DNA of 64,000 bases from Catenuloplanes niger (GTDB lineage: Bacteria; Actinomycetota; Actinomycetes; Mycobacteriales; Micromonosporaceae), in the NCBI RefSeq assembly GCF_031458255.1, contig NZ_JAVDYC010000001.1:1497001-1561000 (forward strand). Direction: 5' to 3'. The notes under the pieces are model-generated. The model was not told the origin of the DNA and ran no database searches. It worked only from the letters and a program-made list of their open reading frames with translations. Positions 16,801 through 24,227 of the stretch are shown here, piece after piece; positions within the stretch are counted from its first letter, which is position 1, and every line of letters begins with the position of its first letter. A program made the position numbers and the translations under genes.

Positions 16801-18671
16801 CCGGTCAGCGCGGCCAGCACCGGGCCGGCGAGGTGACCGCCGAGACAGGCCAGGTCCGCGACCAGCTGCGCGGTGTCCGCGGGAAGTGCCGCGATCCGCG
16901 CGCCGAGCAGGCCGACCACGTCACCGTCGCCGATGTGGCGGCGCAGCGCTTCGGGATCCCAGCGCCACCCGTCCGGGCCGGGCGTCAGCACACCCTCCCG
17001 GCGCAGCGCGTTCACCAGCACCACCGTGTCGAACGGGTTGCCGCCGGTGCGCGCGGCGACCGCGGCCGCGAGCCCGGCCGCGTCCTCGGCCGGCAGCCGG
17101 AGCAGGTCGGTCAGCAGCACACCCACGTCCGCCTCGCCGAGGTTGGCCAGCTCCATCCGTACCGGCGGAACGGGCATCCGCTGCCAGCGGTCCAGCAGCG
17201 CGGTGAGCGGATGCGCCGGGTCCAGTTCCGCGTCCCGGTACGTGCCGACCAGCAGCAGCCCGGTCAGGTCGTCCGCGTCCACCACCTCGTCGATCAGGCC
17301 GAGCGGCGCCGGCCCGGCCCACTGGATGTCGTCGAGCACCAGCACCACCGGCCGGTCCGGGCGCGCCACCACCTGCAGCAGCTTCAGGCCGACGCGGGCG
17401 AGCCGGGCGGTGCCGGTGCGCGGGTCCGCCGGCTCGGTGGGCGCTCCGGCCGGCGACGGGTGGCCGGGGTCGTCATCGGCCGGGATGCCGAGCACGGTCC
17501 GGAAGTCCGGCACGATCTCCGCGAGCAGGCCGGCCTCGACCCCGAGCGCGTCGCGCAGCCGCCAGCGCGCCTCGATCAGCTCCTCCTCCGGCTCGGCCAG
17601 CAGCATGCGGGCGATGGTGGCGACCGCGAGACGGACCGGGCTGGCGTCCGCGCCGCGCCGGAGCGCGTCGAACGGGGCGGAGACGAACCAGCCGCCCGCG
17701 CCGGTCACCGTGGGCCGGAGCTGGTCGATCAGGCTGCTCTTCCCGACCCCCGGCGGGCCGGAGACCAACAGGCAGCGGGTACGGCCGGCGACCGCGTCCC
17801 GGAACGCCCCGCGCAGCGTCGCCAGCTCCTCGTCCCGGCCGACCAGGCGCGCCGGTGGGACGAGCCGCGCCGGGAAGTCGTGCTCACCGAGCGGGAACTC
17901 GGCGTCCGGGTGCGCGGCCAGCCGGCGCAGGTCGTACCGCAGCCCTTCGGCGCTCTGGTAGCGGCGGCCCGGCTCCTTCTCCAGCAGGCGCGCCACGATC
18001 GCGGCGAACGGCGCGGGCACGCCGGTCAGCGGCGCCGGTACGGCGGACAGGTGCAGCCGGATCAGGTCGAGCGGGTCGCCGTCCCGCCCGAACGGCGGCG
18101 TGCCGGACGCCAGTTCGTAGAGCGTGGCGCCGAGCGCGTACAGGTCCGCGCGCTGGTCGACCGGCCAGCCGGTGCGCCCGGTCTGCTCCGGCGCCAGGTA
18201 CGGCAGCGTGCCCTCGATCTCGGAGTGGTGGGTGAACTCGGGCCGGCCCTCCGCGACCGTGGTGGCCAGGCCGAAGTCGATCAGGATCGGCCGCCGGGGC
18301 TCACCGTCGGCCAGGACGTTCGCCGGGTTGAGGTCCTTGTGCACGACGCCGCGCGCGTGCACGCCGGCCACCGCCTCGGCCAGTTCGGTCGCGAAGCGCA
18401 GCAGCTCGGACGCGTCCATCGGCCGGTGCGCGCAGCTCTCCGCGAGCGTGGGCGCGTCGTACGCGATCAGCGCCAGCCGGTCCTCGTGCCCGTCCCCCGG
18501 CGCGACCTGCTGCACCCCCGGCAGTCCGGCCAGCCGGGCCAGGACCGTGCGCTCGTGCGCGATCCGCCGGGCACCGTGCGGGCCGCGCGGCGTCTTGAAC
18601 AGCACGCCCGGCTCGCCGGTCGCCCGGGCGATGCTCGTGCGCACGCTGTCGTAGATGACGCCGTCGCTCAT
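13866..18671 (-). CDS. Ser/Thr kinase-ATPase-GAF-diguanylate cyclase fusion, 1601 aa
   Basis: Four signalling modules are joined. A Hanks-type protein kinase fills about residues 1-265 (Lys26 region, VVHKDLNPANV at 109-119, LIDFG near 130, APEQTGRTGWPVDQRADLYALG). An AAA/STAND-like ATPase follows (Walker A SGPPGVGKSS at 304-313, Walker B VLVLDDIQWAG), then a long helical repeat region (about 650-1240), a GAF domain (about 1270-1405), a coiled coil (SLERKVAERTEALRAANEQLELL) and a GGDEF domain (1438-1601). The cyclase active site is GGEEF (1516-1520), and an RxxD inhibitory site (RDTD, 1507-1510) sits five residues before it, so product-inhibited c-di-GMP synthesis is predicted. The kinase-ATPase-GAF layout resembles cyanobacterial HstK-type kinases, which end in a histidine kinase instead. 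The gene is monocistronic, and no membrane segment is seen. Confidence 0.9.
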   Translation of the reverse strand: MSDGVIYDSVRTSIARATGEPGVLFKTPRGPHGARRIAHERTVLARLAGLPGVQQVAPGDGHEDRLALIAYDAPTLAESCAHRPMDASELLRFATELAEAVAGVHARGVVHKDLNPANVLADGEPRRPILIDFGLATTVAEGRPEFTHHSEIEGTLPYLAPEQTGRTGWPVDQRADLYALGATLYELASGTPPFGRDGDPLDLIRLHLSAVPAPLTGVPAPFAAIVARLLEKEPGRRYQSAEGLRYDLRRLAAHPDAEFPLGEHDFPARLVPPARLVGRDEELATLRGAFRDAVAGRTRCLLVSGPPGVGKSSLIDQLRPTVTGAGGWFVSAPFDALRRGADASPVRLAVATIARMLLAEPEEELIEARWRLRDALGVEAGLLAEIVPDFRTVLGIPADDDPGHPSPAGAPTEPADPRTGTARLARVGLKLLQVVARPDRPVVLVLDDIQWAGPAPLGLIDEVVDADDLTGLLLVGTYRDAELDPAHPLTALLDRWQRMPVPPVRMELANLGEADVGVLLTDLLRLPAEDAAGLAAAVAARTGGNPFDTVVLVNALRREGVLTPGPDGWRWDPEALRRHIGDGDVVGLLGARIAALPADTAQLVADLACLGGHLAGPVLAALTGGDPETVLGPALTDGLLVAEGTDGVRFRHDRVRQAAYTVGDPADRAARHLRLARQLADRPGCGGLAAEQYRLAGATVTDPAERRRAVGLLVAAAGQARLLSNYAATETLLSAAAELMPDGDDELRLAVDVERHAALVGLARLDEADAAYRAIAAAATPLRLAPAATLQVGSLMMRRRADEGCALGLSVLAALGHPVPDEAATAAAVHDAVDLVSAWASTPDGLPENTDPGTAAAGMLINQLLLCAYMARPGVVPWLVSEGVRLRVRGGPCRELVGPAAHVMFLTVLTRDDYRTGYLAALEVLAESEIRGYEPATSQARYLCAMTALPWFEPLEEALRQLRRAREGLLRAGDQGSACMAYWVSVPVLMDCGATLDDLATEIDQGLALAARTGNDLIGGGLECWRHLVHTLRGTGDTGFARDDYLARVRDVPIAAAHLIFTEALAAVIFGDDDAVDRATSAEDAMRVGVATPLSLTGCFLRCLALTARLRRPGVPHRADLLDELDRHRFWLAARAAQGPANIAHLHLCVEAERAAVDGDFDSAIRLYDEALQLAGPRRPWHRALIAERAGRYHLAEGLRFAGERLIRDAFHWYGEWGAIDTCRRLTAEFAFLRRAARPATGGSATITSDAVDLLAVLRASQALSSTTRVGRLQERVAEVLAALTGATGVRLVLRDVETGGWFLLGPDEDVIPLAEAGDRLPLTAIRYAERTGVPLLIGDTADDDRFRGDAYLRSVPGCSLLIVPILSRGAPRGLLVLESRHGRDAFAVTGIDAVRLIAGQLSVSLDNALLYASLERKVAERTEALRAANEQLELLAVTDPLTGLANRRRLAEVLEESWRRAVRPGLSLAVALIDVDRFKLFNDSYGHPAGDECLRSVARTLLRAVRDTDTVARFGGEEFAAVLPGADLETAIVVADRMRAAVEALGHRHELSEPGVVTVSVGVAAVVPDRVGRHESLVKLADESLYAAKAAGRNRVVAHE

Positions 18672-18871
18672 CGACGACCCGATCGGCGGGCGAGCCCGGA
18701 TCGTGAGGGAAAACGCGACGCCGCCCGCGGCCCACCCGCGCCGGGCGGACCCGGGCGGGCACGGAGCACCGGGCGGGCACCACCTGCCGCGCCGCGGACC
18801 GGCGCCGCCCGGGCCGGTCGAGGACCGGCGCTCCCGGGCGAGCCGCGGACCGGCGCCGGCTGGCCGAGTGG
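18672..18871. other. GC-rich gap with short repeats
   Basis: This 200-base gap lies upstream of the kinase fusion and downstream of the reductase-like gene (both on the minus strand). It is over 80 percent GC by eye and contains repeated CGGACCGGCGC-like and CCGGGCGGGCAC words that could fold and end transcription. No coding frame is convincing. Confidence 0.4.
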
Positions 18872-19450
18872 TCAGTTGACGACCGCGAAGCCGCCGGTCC
18901 AGGTGATCTTCTCGGCCGCGGCCAGCGTGATCTGCAGGAAGGCGAGCGCCTCGAGCTCACGGGCGCGCTTGAGGCTGCCCGCGTCGACCGCCGTGAGCCC
19001 GCCGCCCTGCACGAGCGCGGCGACCGCGGCCTTCGCGTCCGCGTCGTCGCCGGCGATCAGCACGGTGGTGGTCGCGACGCCGCCGACCGAGCCGGACACC
19101 ACCGTACCGCCGAACGTGGTGTTGAAGGCCTTGACCACGCGCGACTCCGGCAGCGCGGCCGCGATCTCGGCGGCGGCGGAACCGTCGGCCGGCGTGACCA
19201 GGCCGTCGAACGTCTCGAAGTCGACCGGGTTGGTCAGGTCGACCACGACCTTGCCGGCCAGCTCGGCACGGCGGGCCCGGACGATGCCGGCGACCGCCGC
19301 GTACGGCACGGCCAGCACCACGATGTCACCGGTGACCGCACGGTCCGCGTCCGAGCTGTTGAACAGCTCGACCGAGTTGCCGCCCTTGGCCGCGAGGCCC
19401 GAGACGGCCTGCCCCATGTTGCCGCTGCCGATGATGCTGACGTGTGCCAT
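18872..19450 (-). CDS. NADPH-dependent F420 reductase-like oxidoreductase
   Basis: The 192-residue protein is a short Rossmann-fold dehydrogenase: VSIIGSGNMGQAVSGLAAKGGNSVELFNSSD at the N-terminus is the dinucleotide loop (GxGxxG variant). VVVLAVPYAAVAGIV, VVVDLTNPVDFETFDGLVTP, VVKAFNTTFGG and a C-terminal AGSLKRARELEALAFLQI complete the pattern of the F420H2:NADP oxidoreductase-like family (NAD_F420-binding group). These move hydride between NADP and F420 or act on unknown substrates. It is divergent from a MarR regulator over an 87-base gap with two matching operator boxes, so MarR control with an inducer is very likely. Confidence 0.88.
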   Translation of the reverse strand: MAHVSIIGSGNMGQAVSGLAAKGGNSVELFNSSDADRAVTGDIVVLAVPYAAVAGIVRARRAELAGKVVVDLTNPVDFETFDGLVTPADGSAAAEIAAALPESRVVKAFNTTFGGTVVSGSVGGVATTTVLIAGDDADAKAAVAALVQGGGLTAVDAGSLKRARELEALAFLQITLAAAEKITWTGGFAVVN

Positions 19451-19472
19451 GACGATCTCCCTCGATCCACTT

Positions 19473-19488
19473 GGTTGTTGCTACAACC
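19473..19488. promoter_or_regulatory. MarR operator box 1
   Basis: GGTTGT-TGCT-ACAACC, a 6+6 inverted repeat with a 4-base spacer, lies 23 bases from the reductase start. It is nearly identical to box 2, 28 bases further on. Confidence 0.75.
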
Positions 19489-19500
19489 ATTGCACACTCA

Positions 19501-19516
19501 AGTTGTCGCTACAACC
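19501..19516. promoter_or_regulatory. MarR operator box 2
   Basis: AGTTGT-CGCT-ACAACC repeats box 1 with two changes and lies 21 bases before the marR start. Two boxes in a divergent gap are the usual arrangement for self-repression plus repression of the neighbour. Confidence 0.75.
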
Positions 19517-19537
19517 ATCCGTGGCACAATTGTGGGT

Positions 19538-20041
19538 ATGGACACCCGCTGGCTCACCCGCGAACAGCTGTCGACCTGGGTGCGGCTGCTCGCCGTGATC
19601 GAGCTGCTGCCCGGCGTCCTCGACTCGCAGCTGCGCCGCGACGCGCAACTCACCCACTTCGACTACTACGTGCTCGCGATGCTCTCCGAGGCGGAGAACC
19701 ACACGCTGCGGATGACCGCACTCGCCGAGCGCACCGCCGCCACCCTGGCCCGGCTGTCGCACGTGGTGCAGCGCCTGGAGTCGCGCGGCCTGGTCGAACG
19801 CTTCCCCTGCCCGCTCGACAAACGGGCCACCAACGCGCGCCTCTCGGACGCCGGCTGGGCGAAGGTCCAGGAGGCCGCGCCCGGCCACGTCGAGACCGTG
19901 CGCCAGCACGTGATCGACGCGCTCACCCCGGAGCAGATGTCCCAGCTCCACGAGATCACCGAGGCGATCATCGGCCGCCTCGACCCGGACGGCCGCCGCG
20001 CCGTCCTGCACCGGCACTACGACGAGCCGCCCCTTGCCTGA
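19538..20041 (+). CDS. MarR-family transcriptional regulator
   Basis: The 167-residue protein has the MarR winged-helix plan: a long first helix (LSTWVRLLAVIELLPGVLDSQLRR), LTHFDYYVLAMLSEAENHTLRMTALAERTAATLARLSHVVQRLESRGLVERFPCPLDKRATNARLSDAGW for the DNA-binding part and wing, and a C-terminal dimer helix. It probably binds the two GTTGT-N4-ACAAC boxes just upstream to repress itself and the divergent F420/NADP reductase-like gene. The inducer is unknown. ATG 19538 is the only start that leaves the operator outside the gene. It may be cotranscribed with the haemoglobin gene 29 bases on. Confidence 0.93.
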   Translation: MDTRWLTREQLSTWVRLLAVIELLPGVLDSQLRRDAQLTHFDYYVLAMLSEAENHTLRMTALAERTAATLARLSHVVQRLESRGLVERFPCPLDKRATNARLSDAGWAKVQEAAPGHVETVRQHVIDALTPEQMSQLHEITEAIIGRLDPDGRRAVLHRHYDEPPLA

Positions 20042-20070
20042 CGGCGGCCGCCGATGAACCATCGACAGAC

Positions 20071-20439
20071 ATGACGCTGTACGAGTCCATCGGGGGCGAA
20101 GCCGCGGTACGGGCCGCCGTCGACGAGTTCTACCGGCGGGTCCTGAACGATCCGGACCTGGCCGGATACTTCGCCGGGGTGGACGTGGCCCGGCTCAAGG
20201 CGCACCAGCGCGCGTTCCTCGCGGTCGCGGTCGGCGGCCCGGCGGCGTACCCGGGGCGGTCCATGTCGGACGCGCACGCCGGGCTCGGCATCACCGACGC
20301 GGACTTCGACGCGGTGGTCGCGCACCTGGCCGGCACGCTGACCGGCCTGGGCGTCCCGGCGCACGAGACCGCGCAGATCGAGGCCGCGCTGGCCCCGCTG
20401 CGCGCCGACATTGTCGAGGACCGGATGAGCACCGGGTGA
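20071..20439 (+). CDS. Truncated haemoglobin (group I-like)
   Basis: The 122-residue protein starts MTLYESIGGEAAVRAAVDEFYRRVLNDPDLAGYFAGVD, the usual opening of truncated globins with the B10 Tyr in EFYRRV. It has KAHQRAFLAVAVGGPAAYPGRSMSDAHAGLGI, where the His in DAHAGLGI is the proximal heme ligand. Group I members bind oxygen and often detoxify nitric oxide to nitrate. Length is normal. It lies 29 bases after marR and 37 bases before a LysE-type gene on the same strand, so the three could form one transcript. Confidence 0.92.
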   Translation: MTLYESIGGEAAVRAAVDEFYRRVLNDPDLAGYFAGVDVARLKAHQRAFLAVAVGGPAAYPGRSMSDAHAGLGITDADFDAVVAHLAGTLTGLGVPAHETAQIEAALAPLRADIVEDRMSTG

Positions 20440-20476
20440 GCTGGTGATCGAGCGGTGCGCGGCGCACGCTGGTCTG

Positions 20477-21100
20477 ATGATCGACTGGGCCGGTTTCATC
20501 CCCGCCGCACTGCTCGTCTCGCTGATCCCCGGCGCGAACCAGCTGCTCGGCCTCAGCAACGCGGTCCGGCACGGCCCGCTCCGCGCACTGGCCGGCGTGG
20601 GTGGCCGGCTGGCCGCGTTCGTCGTCCTGATCGGCCTGGTCGTCGCCGGCCTCGGCGCGATCCTGGCCGCGTCCGCGACCGCGCTCGAAGTGATCAAATG
20701 GGTCGGCGTGGTCTACCTCGCCTGGCTCGGCGTCACCAGCCTGCGCGGCGCGATGCGCGCCGAGGCCCAGCACGCCGAGGCGACCACCCGGCACGGCGTC
20801 TGGCCGATCATCACGCACGAGTTCGCCGTCGCGATCAGCAACCCGAAGGCGCTGCTGCTCTTCGCCGCGCTGCTCCCCCAGTTCACCGACACCACCGCGC
20901 CCGGCGCGAACCTCAACATCGCGCTGCTCGGCGCCGCCTACCTGCTGATCGAGCTGCTGGTCGGCCTCCTCTACATCGCCGCCGGCCACCGCATCGGCGC
21001 CACCGGCATCCCGGCCCGCACCCAGCGCCGCGTCGCCGTCGGCACCGGCGTCACGTTCCTCGGCATGTCCGCCCTCCTCGCCGCCGACGACCTGACCTGA
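20477..21100 (+). CDS. LysE/RhtB-family exporter
   Basis: The 207-residue membrane protein has about six hydrophobic helices and the family opening DWAGFIPAALLVSLIPGANQLLGLSNAVRHG (the PGPNxL-like motif is PGANQL). Other landmarks are GVVYLAWLGVTSLRG and the mid-protein EFAVAISNPKALLLFAALLPQF. LysE family members export amino acids or similar small molecules by proton exchange. ATG 20477 is used; a GTG at 20444 is in frame but adds an odd polar extension. It may share a transcript with the two genes before it. Confidence 0.88.
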   Translation: MIDWAGFIPAALLVSLIPGANQLLGLSNAVRHGPLRALAGVGGRLAAFVVLIGLVVAGLGAILAASATALEVIKWVGVVYLAWLGVTSLRGAMRAEAQHAEATTRHGVWPIITHEFAVAISNPKALLLFAALLPQFTDTTAPGANLNIALLGAAYLLIELLVGLLYIAAGHRIGATGIPARTQRRVAVGTGVTFLGMSALLAADDLT

Positions 21101-21495
21101 CCGTCCCCGCACCGGCCCCGCGGATCCACCCGCCGCACTCGCGCCACCAGCGCTACGACCCCAGGCCGGTCCGGCAGGCACGACCGACGCCCCGACGCCC
21201 CGACGCCCCGACGCCCCGGCGGCCCGCTTCCGCGAGCGGGCCGCCGGGGCGCTGTGCGGGATCGGTGCGAATCTCCGCGCACACGCGAGCCCACCGGTCC
21301 GCCGCGACGTCGCCGCCGTCCCGCACGTCGCCGCCGTCCCGCACGTCCCCGGCATCACCAGCATCACCAGCATCACCAGCATCACCGGCATCACCGGCAT
21401 CACCGGCATCACCGGCATCACCGGCGCGAGCCTGGCCGGCTCGTCGACATGCCGCGCTCCGCCGCCCGCACCCGGCCAACGCCCGCAAGCCGCGC
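21101..21495. repeat. Repeat-rich intergenic stretch
   Basis: After lysE, two short tandem arrays stand out. One is a run of CCCGACGCC-like 9-base units at about 21186-21220. The other is eight exact-phase 9-base units (G/A)GCATCACC at 21351-21422: four copies G,A,A,A then four copies with G. Both arrays keep the reading frame because of their 9-base period, yet no start and ribosome binding site fit. The stretch leads into the remains of a DUF4265 gene on the minus strand. Confidence 0.7.
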
Positions 21496-21789
21496 TCAGG
21501 ACCTTTCCGAACGCCACCAACGGTCGGTCCCACATCCCACCTCGAAGTGCCACCAGCCCTGCGACTCACCATCGGCCAGCACCCGCTGGATCGCCCCGAA
21601 ATCGGCATCGGCGGGAGCGTCGAAGGCCACGAACGGCAACTCCGCACCGAAAACCTCACCGCCCAGGCCGAACCGGGCGAACGCGGCGTGGACGGCCGAC
21701 GCACTCGGCCCCAGCGGACCCGACGGCACCGGCAGGACCCGGACGACGCAGTGCCCGGACGACCGCACCCGGCCCGTCGCCCGGAGCAC
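21496..21789 (-). pseudogene. DUF4265-like remnant, N-terminally truncated
   Basis: The 97-codon open frame reads GHCVVRVLPVPSGPLGPSASAVHAAFARFGLGGEVFG, then LPFVAFDAPADADFGAIQRVLADGESQGWWHFEVGCGTDRW. This matches the central and C-terminal part of DUF4265 proteins as I remember them (about 140-150 residues), but the N-terminal third is missing. In its place lies low-complexity DNA with repeated GGAAAGCCGGCC words (about 21807-21840). It could still be expressed as a short protein, but loss of the front makes a remnant more likely. Confidence 0.5.
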
Positions 21790-21876
21790 CCCGCAGCCGC
21801 CGGCTGGAAAGCCGGCCGGAAAGCCGGCCGGAAAGGCGTGTGCCGGCGGCGGGCGGCGGGCTGGGGGTGACGGTGG

Positions 21877-22410
21877 TCAGGCCGGGATCTCGGCGGTGGC
21901 GGTGAGGACGGCGCGGGCCAGGATGTGGTCGGCCATGGTGAAGCCGAGGACCGCCGGGGTCGCGTCGGCCGGCACGCCGATGGAGTCGACCGCGAGCGCG
22001 TGGACGACGATCACGTAGCGGTGCGGGCCGTGGCCGGCCGGCGGGGCGGCGCCGACGAAGCGGGCCAGGCGGGCGTCGTTGGGCAGCTGGAACGCGGGCT
22101 GCGGGAGGCCGGAGCCGGTGTCGTCGCCCGCGCCCTCGGGGAGGTCGGTGACGGATGCCGGGATGTCCGCGACGGCCCAGTGCCAGAAGCCGGAGCCGGT
22201 GGGCGCGTCCGGGTCGTAGACGGTGACGGCGTAGCTCCTGGTGGCCTCGGGCGCGCCGGCCCAGGACAGCTGCGGTGAGACGTCCTTGCCGCCGGGCACG
22301 CCGAAGAGGCCGGACATCTGGGCGGCGCCGAGCGTGCCGCCGTCGGTGACCGTGGTGCTGGTGACCGTGAACGTGCCCGCCTCGGGGAGGCGGGCGAACG
22401 GGTCGTTCAT
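21877..22410 (-). CDS. YbhB/YbcL-type PEBP family protein
   Basis: The 177-residue protein carries the phosphatidylethanolamine-binding signature: GKDVSPQLSWAGAPEATRSYAVTVYDPDAPTGSGFWHWAVADIPASVTDLPEGAG and HRYVIVVHALAVD. DPDAPT and the HW pair form the ligand pocket. Bacterial members are cytoplasmic or periplasmic proteins of unclear role, often called Raf kinase inhibitor-like. ATG 22410 has GGAAGGAA about 8 bases upstream. It is divergent from a GntR regulator across an 84-base AT-rich gap, so GntR may control it. Confidence 0.93.
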   Translation of the reverse strand: MNDPFARLPEAGTFTVTSTTVTDGGTLGAAQMSGLFGVPGGKDVSPQLSWAGAPEATRSYAVTVYDPDAPTGSGFWHWAVADIPASVTDLPEGAGDDTGSGLPQPAFQLPNDARLARFVGAAPPAGHGPHRYVIVVHALAVDSIGVPADATPAVLGFTMADHILARAVLTATAEIPA

Positions 22411-22459
22411 GAGGGGTTCCTTCCGGAGGGCTGTCAACACAATCGACTCTAACACCGAA

Positions 22460-22467
22460 AATCGATT
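22460..22467. promoter_or_regulatory. AATCGATT palindrome in the PEBP-gntR gap
   Basis: A perfect 8-base palindrome sits in an unusually AT-rich divergent gap, with a related AATCGACT at 22441-22448. A GntR operator is plausible but unproven. Confidence 0.35.
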
Positions 22468-22494
22468 ATCCGTCAAATGGTCTACGATAAGGCC

Positions 22495-23235
22495 ATGGCT
22501 GAGGCGAAGCAGATGCTCTCCGGGCGGATCTACACCGAGCTGCGGGAGGCGATCCTGCGCGGCGACTTCGCGCCCGGCGCCGCGCTCAAGCCACAGGAGC
22601 TGGCCGGGGCGCACGGCGTCAGCCTCGCGGTGGTGCGGGAGGCGCTGGTCCGGCTGGTCGGCGACGGGCTCGCGGACCGGCTCACCAACCGCGGCTTCGC
22701 CGTGCCGGAGCGCTCCGACCAGCGCTGGCAGGACGTCGCCGAGGCGCGCCGCACGCTGGAACCGGCCACGCTACGGCTGGCGATCGCGCGCGGTGACCTG
22801 GATTGGGAGGCCCGCGTCCGCGCCGCCCATCACCGGCTCGCGCGTACCCCGGCCCTCGACCCGGCCGGCGCCCCCGGCGGCGAGGTGCACGGCAAGACCA
22901 TCGGCCCGGGCGGCAAGGCGGGCGGCCCGGGCGGTGAGGCGAGCGGCAAGGGCGTCGGTGAGGCGACGCGGGTCAACCCGGAGTGGTCGCGGGCGCATCG
23001 CGACTTCCACCGGACGCTACTGGAGGGCTGCGGCAACGCGGTGCTGCTGGCGACGTTCGACCGGTTGTGGCTGGCCAGCGAGCTGGTGCGCGCGTGGGCG
23101 GCCGGGCGCGCGCCGGACCGGGACCACGTGGGCGAGCACCGCCGGCTGGAGGAGGCCACGCTGGCCCGCGACGCCGACACCGCCGCCGCCCTCCTGGAAC
23201 GGCACCTGTCGCTGACCGCCGCCAGCCTCCGCTGA
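22495..23235 (+). CDS. GntR/FadR-type regulator with a Gly-rich insertion
   Basis: The 246-residue protein has a GntR winged helix (GRIYTELREAILRGDFAPGAALKPQELAGAHGVSLAVVREALVRLVGDGLADRLTNRGFAV, residues 7-70) and an FCD-type helical ligand domain (QDVAEARRTLEPATLRLAIARGD ... HRDFHRTLLEGCGNAVLLATFDRLWLASELVRAW ... HRRLEEATLARDADTAAALLERHL). Between FCD helices, about residues 120-155, lies a flexible insert of GG-x-GG units (GGEVHGKTIGPGGKAGGPGGEASGKGV read in pieces) not expected in the family. The likely target is the divergent PEBP gene. ATG 22495 is chosen as it follows GATAAGG; GTG/ATG codons further up fall inside the control region. A U-tract terminator follows. Confidence 0.88.
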   Translation: MAEAKQMLSGRIYTELREAILRGDFAPGAALKPQELAGAHGVSLAVVREALVRLVGDGLADRLTNRGFAVPERSDQRWQDVAEARRTLEPATLRLAIARGDLDWEARVRAAHHRLARTPALDPAGAPGGEVHGKTIGPGGKAGGPGGEASGKGVGEATRVNPEWSRAHRDFHRTLLEGCGNAVLLATFDRLWLASELVRAWAAGRAPDRDHVGEHRRLEEATLARDADTAAALLERHLSLTAASLR

Positions 23236-23272
23236 GGACCGTCACCGGCCCGGCGCACGGTCCGGGGTTTTT
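23236..23272 (+). terminator. Rho-independent terminator after gntR
   Basis: GGACCGT (23236-23242) pairs with ACGGTCC (23257-23263) across a 14-base loop that can itself pair, followed by GGGG and TTTTT (23268-23272). It starts right after the TGA stop and is the only clear hairpin with a T-run in this part. Confidence 0.75.
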
Positions 23273-23381
23273 CGTGACCACCCGCGCGACGTGCAGGGAG
23301 GCCGCCCGCGGCCGACCGGTGCCCGCGGGAGCACCGGGAACGTGACCACGCCGGAAGCGGGAAAGGAATGTGCCCGGTTTG

Positions 23382-24227
23382 TCAGCAGAGTGTCGGCGGG
23401 CCGACCGGTTCCGGCGTGGGCAGCGGGAGCAGCTCCGGGACGCGGGCGCGGACCTCGTCGTGGAAGCGGCGGGCCAGGTCGGGGGCGTCCGCGTTGTCCG
23501 GGGTGTGGATGAAGACGGTGGGTGAGCGGCCCTCGCGCAGCCAGGTCGCGGCGGTGGCGACCCAGCGCTGCCAGCCGTCGGCCGTCTCGCCGGGGTTGTC
23601 GCGGCCGAGGTAGCGGACGATCGGGTGGCCGGTCAGCGCGGACGCCCGCAGCGGCATGCGCGGCTTCTTCGTCCACGCCTCGCGCTCGGCGTCGCTGGTC
23701 GGGCGTTTCGCGAAGAACGCGGTGGTGTCGAACGGGACCCACTCGACGCCGAGCGGTGCCAGTGCCGCCTCCAGCGGTGCCGGATCGTCGAAGAACCCCT
23801 GGTGGCGCACCTCGACCGCGTACCGGTAACCGGTCGGCAGGCGCCGCAGGAAGGACGACAGCGCCGGTACGTCCGCGGGAGCGAACGAGCCGGGCAGCTG
23901 GATCCAGAGTGCGTGGACGCGCGGGCCGAGCGGCTCGATCGCGGTCAGGAACTGCGCCAGCGGCGGGAACGCGGCGGCGGAGAGGCGGTGTTCGTGGGTG
24001 ACCGGCTTCGGCAGTTTCAGCACGAACCGGAACGACTCGGGCGTCTCCGCGGCCCACACCTCGGTCGTCTCCCGCGCCGGGGTGGCGTAGAACGTGGTGT
24101 TGCCCTCGACCGCGTCGCACCAGCCGGCGTAGGCGCGCAGCCGCTCGCCCGCGCTGGACGGGTGTGGCAGGAAGCGGCCCTGCCAGGGCTTGAGGGTCCA
24201 CATCGCGCATCCGACCGAAAGACGCAT
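23382..24227 (-). CDS. DUF72 family protein
   Basis: The 281-residue protein follows the DUF72 (YecE-like) TIM-barrel pattern: MRLSVGCAMWTLKPWQGRFLP, then AYAGWCDAVEGNTTFYATPARETTEVWAAETPESFRFVLKLPKPVTHEHRL, HALWIQLPGSFAPADVPALSSFLRRLP, YAVEVRHQGFFDD and the end TVFIHTPDNADAPDLARRFHDEV. The function of this family is unknown; members lie near DNA repair or envelope genes in other bacteria. ATG 24227 sits inside a 14-base-pair perfect hairpin and has no ribosome binding site, so the message may be leaderless, or translation may be controlled by that fold. A GTG at 24251 is the alternative start. Confidence 0.9.
   Translation of the reverse strand: MRLSVGCAMWTLKPWQGRFLPHPSSAGERLRAYAGWCDAVEGNTTFYATPARETTEVWAAETPESFRFVLKLPKPVTHEHRLSAAAFPPLAQFLTAIEPLGPRVHALWIQLPGSFAPADVPALSSFLRRLPTGYRYAVEVRHQGFFDDPAPLEAALAPLGVEWVPFDTTAFFAKRPTSDAEREAWTKKPRMPLRASALTGHPIVRYLGRDNPGETADGWQRWVATAATWLREGRSPTVFIHTPDNADAPDLARRFHDEVRARVPELLPLPTPEPVGPPTLC

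Noticed and set aside
21351-21422. CRISPR-like array
   Set aside because: The units are 9-base direct repeats with no spacers and no cas genes; it is a simple tandem repeat.
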